In this document: positions 56,601 to 64,000 of the stretch, piece after piece
Position numbering within the stretch: position 1 is the first letter of the stretch
Layout of the letters: every line of letters starts with the position of its first letter
NCBI GenBank assembly: GCA_033980235.1
Contig: CM067077.1
Span: 8,960,602-9,024,601, forward strand
DNA from: Diadema setosum
Taxonomy: Eukaryota; Echinodermata; Echinoidea; Diadematoida; Diadematidae
Direction: 5' to 3'
Length of the DNA stretch: 64,000 bases
The notes under the pieces: generated by a model
What the model was told of the DNA's origin: nothing
The model's database searches: none
Seen by the model: only the letters and a program-made list of their open reading frames with translations
Translations under genes and position numbers: made by a program

Positions 56601-59600
56601 ATCACTCAAAAATATGAAATTTCATGCAAAAGACCCACATGGAATACATAAAATTATACTACTGACTTGATGCATAAAGAGAATTAGTTAAAACAACAGT
56701 GAGTAACAAGGACTCCTGTGTGATATTATGACAATTACATTGGTTCAAACAACAGTTTAGCAACTGCATAATTATGATTCTTGGTTCCTATTAGATGTGT
56801 AAAGGGTATTTCTCACATTGGTATGTGTTTTAAACATCACAATCTTAAGAATATCTGTCATCCGAATGTTGAGGAACATCACTCCATCGCAAATCTGCCT
56901 CCTGACATAAATTAGCACGTGCCTTCAAGCATCTCTTTATATTGAAATTGAAATTTCGCGCCGTGATGAGAGGACATGAATTCAATTTAGTCAGATCGGC
57001 CAAAAAGCAATGGAGGACCAAGAGTGGCCTGCATGGATAGTGACGTCCGTTGAGTCCAGCTCAATTTCAACGAAGTAACTGAAAAATCTAGTGTTACTTT
57101 TCCCTTACATATTACGAGCTCTTCATGCGACACGAATTTAGTATTTGGTAGCACATCGGTAAAAGACTGCCTCAGGGTGGTTGATGATTAGATGGGCACA
57201 CAACTTGATCTTATCCTTACAAATGCGTGCAAAGCATGCTACATGGATTGTTGATTACACTATCCACAATTCGGTAACATACAGCTCTCTTTGACTTACA
57301 TGGATAAACACTTTGTGAAGCACAGATCACATCAACGTATTGATGACTCTTCTGCACAAAAATGTGTGCATGCAGCTCACCAAACCATACTTGAAATATC
57401 TGAACACTCCGTCAAACACATTAACATTTGTTTCTACGTATAGATTTGACTTTTGTATTACGTGGGAATGTATACTTGCTTGGTGACATACAGACGTGCA
57501 AGTATCGAATGTTAGGAATGTTTTGACTACAAAACATATCACATCATTAGTGTAGTGAATTCCATTCCATTCAAAGTTAAATTGGAGACATCATACAGTA
57601 GAAAACAATCTTATTGTAGTATGTCATTTCAACAATCAAGTATATAAAGTGGAGAGAATATGTGGCTGTGTGTGCCCTCACAAAACACATGAGAAAATTA
57701 ATCTAATGCTAAATCATCTTTTATCAAAATAACTGTAAGCTTTAAATCTACAATGTATGCATTTTAGAGAACATTCAAACGGATTCCAGGGACTTAAATG
57801 CTTCACCTCTGGACTCCTCATAATTTGTACTACAAAGTCAATAAAGATTTACATCAATATTCTTACAAACCCATACACCTTTGGAATATGAAATTTAAAT
57901 ACTCTAAAGTGTAACCAGGATATCAGCGTACACATTTGTAAATGCAGAAATCCTACTTACATATATATATATATACACAGTGCCTGTGTATATGCTGTAT
58001 GCATGTGTGCAATCAATGAAATTTTCTGAGTTTCATAGACATGGCATTTATCAAAGTTCAGAGTTTTCTATCATATGTCCCATCCATGCATCGACATCAC
58101 ATGGGTATATTTGTGTTTTTGTCATGACATCGAAAACAAACACTAAAAAAAAAAAAAAAAAAGCTTCAAGTCATATAACATAACACACATGTCCCAACGA
58201 GGCTATTTCTGTTCTCTGTTTCATAGTATAAGACAGAAAGCTATAATGGAGGTGACTGCCCTATGGTGTATCAATAGAATGAATTTATCAATAAAATGGA
58301 ATTTAGTATACATATGTCAACACTACCTACAATAGTTAGAAATATCGTCTTCTCTTTCTTGGAATGAAATATTCACAAACCAATACAACCTCGCAAATGT
58401 ACTTCTCTCTTTGCTTTTTTAATCATCTTTGCAATGCAATAAGAAAATCTGTCTCCTTTTTTGTGTTAAAAAAAGCAATAATAATGATCTCCAGCCACAT
58501 GGCAAAAAACCGGAATGAATTGGATAAACAAAACAAAAATGTAATGTAAAGCAGAATATCTGCTTATGTACAGACACAAATCCAGATGACATGAAGAACA
58601 CATGGGGCATTCCCACTCCAAGTCAGTGGATGCTGGTTAAAAATACCACCATTTCCATGTGAGTGACATGCTAATATCCACCAGTTAGGGCAATCAGCCC
58701 ATGCATTTCTCTCAAACGTAACACGGGGAATGGAGCACAATGTCGGTGTACTGAGTTAACAATCTTGAATTAATCATGGAAGCACATTTAAAGTCATCAT
58801 TGATTTTATACAAGCATTAGGTATTTCTCATCAAGAAGGCAGGGACTAGATCAATTATATGAACCTTGATGATTGAAAAAGAAAGATCCACTGCTTTGAG
58901 CCTCTGGTAGTGCAGCAGCAAAAACCAGTTCAGAAATGAACGTGTTACTGCTCTCTTCATTAGATGTTTGCTTACAAATCAAAAAGGCACCCATATCAAA
59001 TAAATTTGGGTTGAACTACAATGTACTGAAAAAGCCAAAATAAAAAGCGAATGATTCCTCCCATCCCAAACCAATGTCTTCCAGTCTTCCAGCTTGGCTC
59101 ATCAATACTGAGCTGGCCGAGATTAACGCCTTCAGACCTAATAAAGCGCCATCTCTAGGCTGCCTCTCTGCAAACTATGTAACAGACACATTCACGTGTG
59201 CAGTCGCACTTGTTAGTAGACACTGCAAAACATGCTCGGCGTCGGCCAGAATTACAGATGGGGGGCCACAGGCATCGCTCGGGTAGGCATCCAGACGACC
59301 CTCAAGTATCTCCGGACGACTTTGGATGACTGGAGATGACACCGGTAGGGCTCGGGGTGGGAGGAGCAGGGGGTAGGGATGGTGTGAAAAGGCAATGGAA
59401 GCCAATCTCTTTGTGTATGTATGTATATGTGTGCATCGGGGTAGTGTGGGAGGGTGCATGTTTGTAGAAGGAGAAGGGAGGGTAGAGGGGTTGGAATGGA
59501 GTGAACTGGAGGATGGGGTGGGCGGGGCGGGGGGAGGTGGATGGGAGATCTGTTGTCATGGTGAAGATCATGCTGATGGAGACGAGAGGACAAACAGACA

Positions 59601-59621
59601 GAGGACAGACAGACACACGGA
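53661..59621. other. CAPZB 3' UTR and last intron; no other gene
   Basis: Between the canonical stop (59622) and the alternative exon. A C-rich/A-rich run lies at about 53735-53790, and CA-rich tracts at about 54750-54800. AATAAA on the minus strand occurs near 55676, which could mark the 3' end of a long UTR. No protein-coding exon beyond those listed was seen. Confidence 0.45.
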
Positions 59622-59706
59622 CTAGTGTCCCTTATTTTTGAGGGCTTTGAATAGTTCAGCGTTTAGCTCTCTCTGCTTGCCGGCCATCTCTAATGACTGC
59701 ACTGAC
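59622..59706 (-). CDS. CAPZB: CAPZB last coding exon (canonical C-terminus)
   Basis: The acceptor GCTGTGCAG precedes G-TCA-GTG, which completes an Arg codon split with the previous exon. It encodes SVQSLEMAGKQRELNAEL and then FKALKNKGH, stop TAG at 59622-59624. This corresponds to the C-terminal amphipathic tentacle of capping protein beta, which binds the actin barbed end. The match to the vertebrate beta-2-type tail is good at SVQ, KQ and ALK positions (from memory). It lies 0.9 kb downstream of the exon at 60622-60698. Confidence 0.93.
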
Positions 59707-60621
59707 CTGCACAGCATTCAAATGAACAGAGGAAGGATAGAAACATTAAGTTTACATCATTAATGTATAAAACTTTTCTCACACTCAAAAGCTCACAAAC
59801 TAATGAGATTATAGATATATTTATTCATCAAATAAACTCTATAATACATACCCGTATTACACACTAATATACAAGGATAACTTCTGGGTTTCAATATACA
59901 AATGTATGTACAGATTGCCAACTACTTTTTGGCCTATACAGCTTATCAAAGACTCATGAATGACTTTAAAATAAGTTGTCTGCCTCATGAAGTTGTGTTG
60001 TTTGTCATAAATTAACTTAAATTACCTAATATTTTTTTATATGTTTACTATGCAGGTTTGCAATTCTCATTTTCTTATTGACATCATTACTGAATGAACT
60101 ACACGAATGCTTGATTGTAGGAGTTTTGATATGATATCCAATGAATCTGGTAATCAGAAAACTATGTATCTTTGTTCTTCAATAAATTGCCCTTTCTTTA
60201 AAACCTGATAAACAAGTGATTCTCCTGTTTTTAAAAATCCAATACATTCATAATAACTTTGCATGAGAACTCCTATGAACAGAAGAGCACTTTGCAAATG
60301 TAGAAATAACACATTTCTTAGTGTGATACGGCCACAATTCCAAAATGTTCCAATATATTCTTTACAAGATGAAATTTCCTGATTACTAGTAATGTTGAGC
60401 AATGTTTTTACTAAAACACACAAACTTAATTTCACATGATCGAGTATAAAAACTACTTTTGTGAAAAATTTGAAAATTTACCACTTGACAGTTTCAAAAA
60501 GGTTAAGAACCCACACTGCACTTTTCTATTACTCCCTTTACCAGTGGGTCTATAGAGTGCATTGGTTTCAACAAAGACATAATATTTAATACTAGCTGCA
60601 AGTCACCCCTTCTGTGCTTAC

Positions 60622-60698
60622 CTTAAACTATTGACGATGTCCTTCGTCTTGCCAAAGTAGATCTGGTTCAAGGTATTCCTGATCTTGTTTTCCATGTC
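60622..60698 (-). CDS. CAPZB: CAPZB exon (DMENK...VNSL)
   Basis: A 77-base exon with acceptor AAAAG and donor AG-GTAAGC. It encodes [20 protein letters not shown] and then IVNSL plus two bases of an Arg codon. The [15 protein letters not shown] stretch is a hallmark of the capping protein beta subunit. The donor phase (two bases over) fits both the canonical last exon and the candidate alternative exon, so it is the branch point for the two possible C-termini. Confidence 0.95.
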
Positions 60699-60871
60699 CT
60701 TTTGATACAAAATCAATGACAGATAAGAAAATGGAATGAGACTATAAAAGGCATGACATTCTTCACTAACCCTCTGTGTACTTGAGTGCTGATTGGCACA
60801 GAAAACCCATGGTTTTCAACACACTGTCAAAAGTCCCTGTCACAAAGGGGATTAAAGTGAAAATGAAAATT

Positions 60872-61263
60872 AAAGGGATGGTACAGTATTGGTGGAGATG
60901 AGAATTGGGCTTTAACTTTTTGCGAGATACCAAGAAAACACTTATGAACTAGTACAGAGCATACCATTTTAAGAGGAATTCAAAGTTTATTTGATGAAAA
61001 TCGGGTTTGGAATGACTGAAACATCCAAAAAACAAAACACAAAGTAAAACAAAGTGACCGTAATAAAGCGTGGGTCCCACACTCATTAGAATCGCTCTGT
61101 TTTGGATATCTCTGCCATTTCAAATCCAATTTTCATCAAAGAAACATTGAATTCCTCATGGAATTACATGCTCTTTCCCATTTCATAAGAAGTTTCTCAT
61201 TATCTCACCAAAAATGTTAGAAACCTGAAATTAGGTCTCCACCAAAACTATACAACTCATTTA
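60872..61263. mobile_element. Foldback MITE in a CAPZB intron
   Basis: The left end reads GGTACAGTATTGGTGGAGAT. The right end is its inverse, GTCTCCACCAAAACTATAC. Inner inverted segments include TTTATTTGATGAAAATCGG with CCAATTTTCATCAAAGAAAC. No coding capacity. A half copy is at 53480-53660. Confidence 0.75.
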
Positions 61264-61787
61264 ATTGGTAGAACAGTACATTTTGGGAGAATGGTCACAG
61301 ATCTACCAAAGAACAAAATACATACAGCCATTGCCAGACAAACTGTTGAAACAAAATAGAATATTTTAGAAGTGAAAGGTATCTCTTGAACCTATGATAA
61401 AAATATATAAAACATTTCAGCTTCAGCAGTAGCCAAAAAGTAAATGAATAAATAAAATAAAAAAGGTTGAGACCATTGTCAATTCTTGTTATCAATATGG
61501 TTGTTTTAGATGGCATCACATCTGCCAAGTGTCCTACCTTGGCAATGTGTTCTACAACAATATGACAAATGGCTAAAATATGCTACAAAGGGACAAAAAC
61601 CAGGATTTCATTCAGATTGCCATGTGGGTAAATGAAATGACCTTACCTTCACATGATGCTAGCAATTTGTTTTCACAAATTGTTCTTCGTTCACAAGATA
61701 ATTACCTGATAGATGGGTCTCTATCAACCAATGAAAACACGAAGCAGGATTTGTTTTTTTGCTACAGGTGCATAGGATGGCCCTTAC

Positions 61788-61907
61788 CTCTACCAAGGTA
61801 CCAATGTTGGATATGTGTGTGTTGCCGCTGCCGATTGGCATGTCACTCTCCACCTGCCTCGTCAGGCTGCCTCCCAGGTTCACGGTCCCTGAGCCACTCC
61901 TGGTAGT
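61788..61907 (-). CDS. CAPZB: CAPZB exon ([10 protein letters not shown]...GTLVE)
   Basis: Forty codons exactly (120 bases, phase 0 at both ends), acceptor CCAACAG, donor GAG-GTAAGG. It encodes [19 protein letters not shown], then [30 protein letters not shown] is invariant in capping protein beta subunits. The middle ([12 protein letters not shown]) is the usual variable segment before IANIG.LVE. Confidence 0.95.
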
Positions 61908-62401
61908 CTGTTGGTGATAGGTAACATTAACATGTCCATCATGTATCAATGTCGTGGTTAAAGGTATGTCTACATAAATCAGATTAATTACATGCACATT
62001 GGACAGCTCTTTTTACAATTATTTTTTCATCACAAAGGTGTTTTGTCTAAACATGTGCTTTGCCTTTGAATGTTTCTTTATTTCTTTTTATTTATTCATT
62101 TATTTCTTACTTTTATTGCTATTTATCTTTATTTAATCTTTTTACATTTTTTTTAAATAATGACAAGCAAGGAAGATGCAGGGAGTATAATGCATTATGA
62201 CTTTGTGTGGTAGCATTGAACCAAGTACACACACACACACAAATTAAATGTACATTACTACAGGTCAAACAAGAATGATTTTTATCCCTTACAAATGATT
62301 TTCTTGTTTGTTGACAACAAACAGGGCACTAATCCAGTCAACCCGGTATATTATTAATGCCCTTTTGGTTCTGAACCAAAGTTATCATAATTCTTACTAA
62401 C

Positions 62402-62464
62402 CTGTAGCCACAGCATGGCGGTTGATGTGAGCTTGTAGTGTGCATTCCTACCCTGGGATTTATC
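62402..62464 (-). CDS. CAPZB: CAPZB exon ([14 protein letters not shown]...WLQ)
   Basis: Twenty-one codons (63 bases), acceptor CCTACAG, donor CAG-GTTAG. It encodes [20 protein letters not shown] and a final [14 protein letters not shown] is a core strand segment of capping protein beta. The next upstream exon (the HVVEV region in other species) was not found before the right edge. The gene continues outside the window. Confidence 0.95.
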
Positions 62465-64000
62465 CTGTAGGAACATAAGAAAGAAGAAAAAGACATTCCT
62501 TTAATCAAGAAACTAAGGCAAAGAAGGTGTACAAAGTAAACCAGCAACACCCCTCCCCCCACACACACATACATGCACGTACAACTGTATATACACACAC
62601 ACATATAAATTATGATTATTGAAGATTTCAATAGCAACTACGATCACCATCACTGGGAGAAGGGGAATAAAATACATGCATTAACAAAAAACAAAAAACA
62701 AAAAAAATCTGCCTTGCACCAGACAGAATTGGCATATTGTCTCCTCCCCACCCCATACAAAAAAGACCCTCAAGAAACATTCCTATTAAACACCTTGGCA
62801 AATGGGCTTGATATCATTAGGCACAAATATGGTACATTTTTGTACAAATTGTACAGTATTGATATGAATACAGCTACAAAATGACTCACCACGGGCCAGT
62901 TTCATAAAACTTGTCATCAGTGACAAGTTGTCATAGATGTGACAAGCTACTGAAATCCTTGCATCTGATTGGCTGAGCGCAAATTTGTCATAGAAATATG
63001 GCAGTTGTCACTGATGAAAAGTTTTATGAAACGGGCCCCAGCATTGTAAAATGACAATCATAATCTTGGTATGGTTTGTCTTGGCTGCTGCTCAGAATTG
63101 GATGAGTATGTTTTGTCTGCTATGAAACAAGATACTTGCAATCAATTCATTCATCATTAATACTGCTTCAACAGATCTTCTACATAAAACGCCTCTAGGA
63201 TTAGCGTTAGATATCAAGGGTAAAGAACACATATCGTCACTGGGGTCATTAGACCTTGCATCTGAAATTTTGGTGAAAATGACTTTTTTGGATTAATGGT
63301 CAGATACCGGTTATCATTCAAGTGATATCCTGTCCAAATCCTAGCTGTCTTACCCTAAAAATGAAGCTACCACAGCATTTCAAAGGAAAGGAGATCCCAT
63401 TTGTTACAGTGCTTTGGCTGCCATGTTTTATTTTGTTTGTTTGTTTGTTTTTTTCTCTCCTGAACATTTGACATTTTGTAGATATGAGGTCTTGTCATCC
63501 CAGCGACGATATACTAATTTTAGCCAAGTTTGTACAAAAAATAACCACTCATTTACAAATATAAGATGAAAATGTGAAAACTGGCCAAACTTTGGTCCTG
63601 GCCCTATGTGTGGGTCACCCTTGAATTTGCCATTAAAATATAAAGGAAAAAAATGTGAGTACATTCAATTTACTAATGTACATCGTATCTACTAAGAGCA
63701 TATCCGGTTCCGTACAGGAGATGACTTTTAGAGATTCTCTACTTATGATTAACAGGGGTCCTCTGGGGGCCAACAAGTGGGGAATGGTTCCTATAATTTG
63801 TAATATATTCTATCATCCTGACAAAAATTCCTGCCAAGTTTGATGAAAAGTTTACTAGCTCCTTCAAGAAAAAGATGAAATGTACAAATTGGGCATCAAC
63901 CTGGCTGGCCCCTAGCACAAGGGGGGCAACTCCCAGATCGGCCACAAACAAACTTGAAACTACAGTCACCAACGTAATAACTCATAACAATAAGTAAGCT
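62465..64000. other. CAPZB intron; MITE and a dispersed-repeat-like stretch
   Basis: Besides the MITE at 62892-63038, the stretch from about 63420 has text such as ATCCTGACAAAAATTCCTGC and AAGTTTGATGAAAAGTTTAC. It looks like a dispersed repeat of a kind common in marine invertebrates (recollection only). No exon was recognised. Confidence 0.4.
62892..63038. mobile_element. Small MITE (about 147 bp)
   Basis: The left end GGGCCAGTTTCATAAAACTT is matched by the inverse AAGTTTTATGAAACGGGCCC at the right end. Inner TTGTCATCAGTGACAA and TTGTCACTGATGA motifs also pair. CTGATTGGCTGAG lies in the loop region. Confidence 0.85.

Noticed and set aside
59252..59616. Pro/His-rich ORFs over the CAPZB 3' UTR
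   Set aside because: Composition of a GT/GGA-rich UTR read in the wrong frame. The real exon is 59622-59706.

Overview
This is eukaryotic DNA from a marine invertebrate, most likely a sea urchin. The repeat types point there: TU-like foldback elements, CR1/L2-type LINEs with short-repeat tails, a tRNA-derived SINE, many MITEs, and TGACGTCA-rich repeats with (GCGC)n. The class is an inference from repeat style; no species-diagnostic gene was found. Only two host genes can be supported, and most of the window is transposable elements, many nested.

Left part (1-17.8 kb). The window opens in the 3' end of a LINE whose 3' UTR carries a MITE (737-1257). An intact single-ORF gene for a type I membrane glycoprotein lies at 5902-6858 on the minus strand. 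A block at about 3050-4440 is repeated at 7905-8405 plus 15289-16480. That second copy is split by a 5'-truncated LINE (8408-15288, minus), and the LINE's reverse transcriptase is itself split by a 4.1-kb foldback element (9737-13882) flanked by TAA.

Middle part (18-28 kb). Four head-to-tail units of about 1.8-2.6 kb (18034-27053) have a 5' inverted motif and a 3' hairpin ending in CTAG, like non-autonomous Helitron/Helentron elements. A solo LTR (27334-27843, ATAC duplication) follows.

Foldback cluster (28-46 kb). A second, broken copy of the membrane-protein gene is cut by a 7.25-kb foldback element with arms of about 13-bp repeats (28247-35497). Inside it sits a TU-like element with 16-bp repeat arms (28880-33479). 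An inverted, internally deleted sibling lies at about 36561-39851, and another foldback element with arms of about 170-bp AGGTCA-rich repeats spans 39959-46001.

Right part (46-64 kb). This region has fewer repeats and holds the 3' end of an F-actin capping protein beta gene (CAPZB) on the minus strand. Four consecutive exons are visible at 62402-62464, 61788-61907, 60622-60698 and 59622-59706. An unexpected alternative terminal exon, in the same splice phase, lies 7.5 kb downstream at 52065-52143. The gene runs off the right edge. Introns and flanks hold a SINE, MITEs, microsatellites, a histone-type stem-loop inside a hairpin, and a long palindrome.

Taken together, a tandem duplication of the membrane-protein region left one compact copy and one copy swollen by several layers of transposons. 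The CAPZB locus shows possible alternative C-termini. No protein-coding transposase or rolling-circle helicase was found, so all the DNA elements appear non-autonomous.
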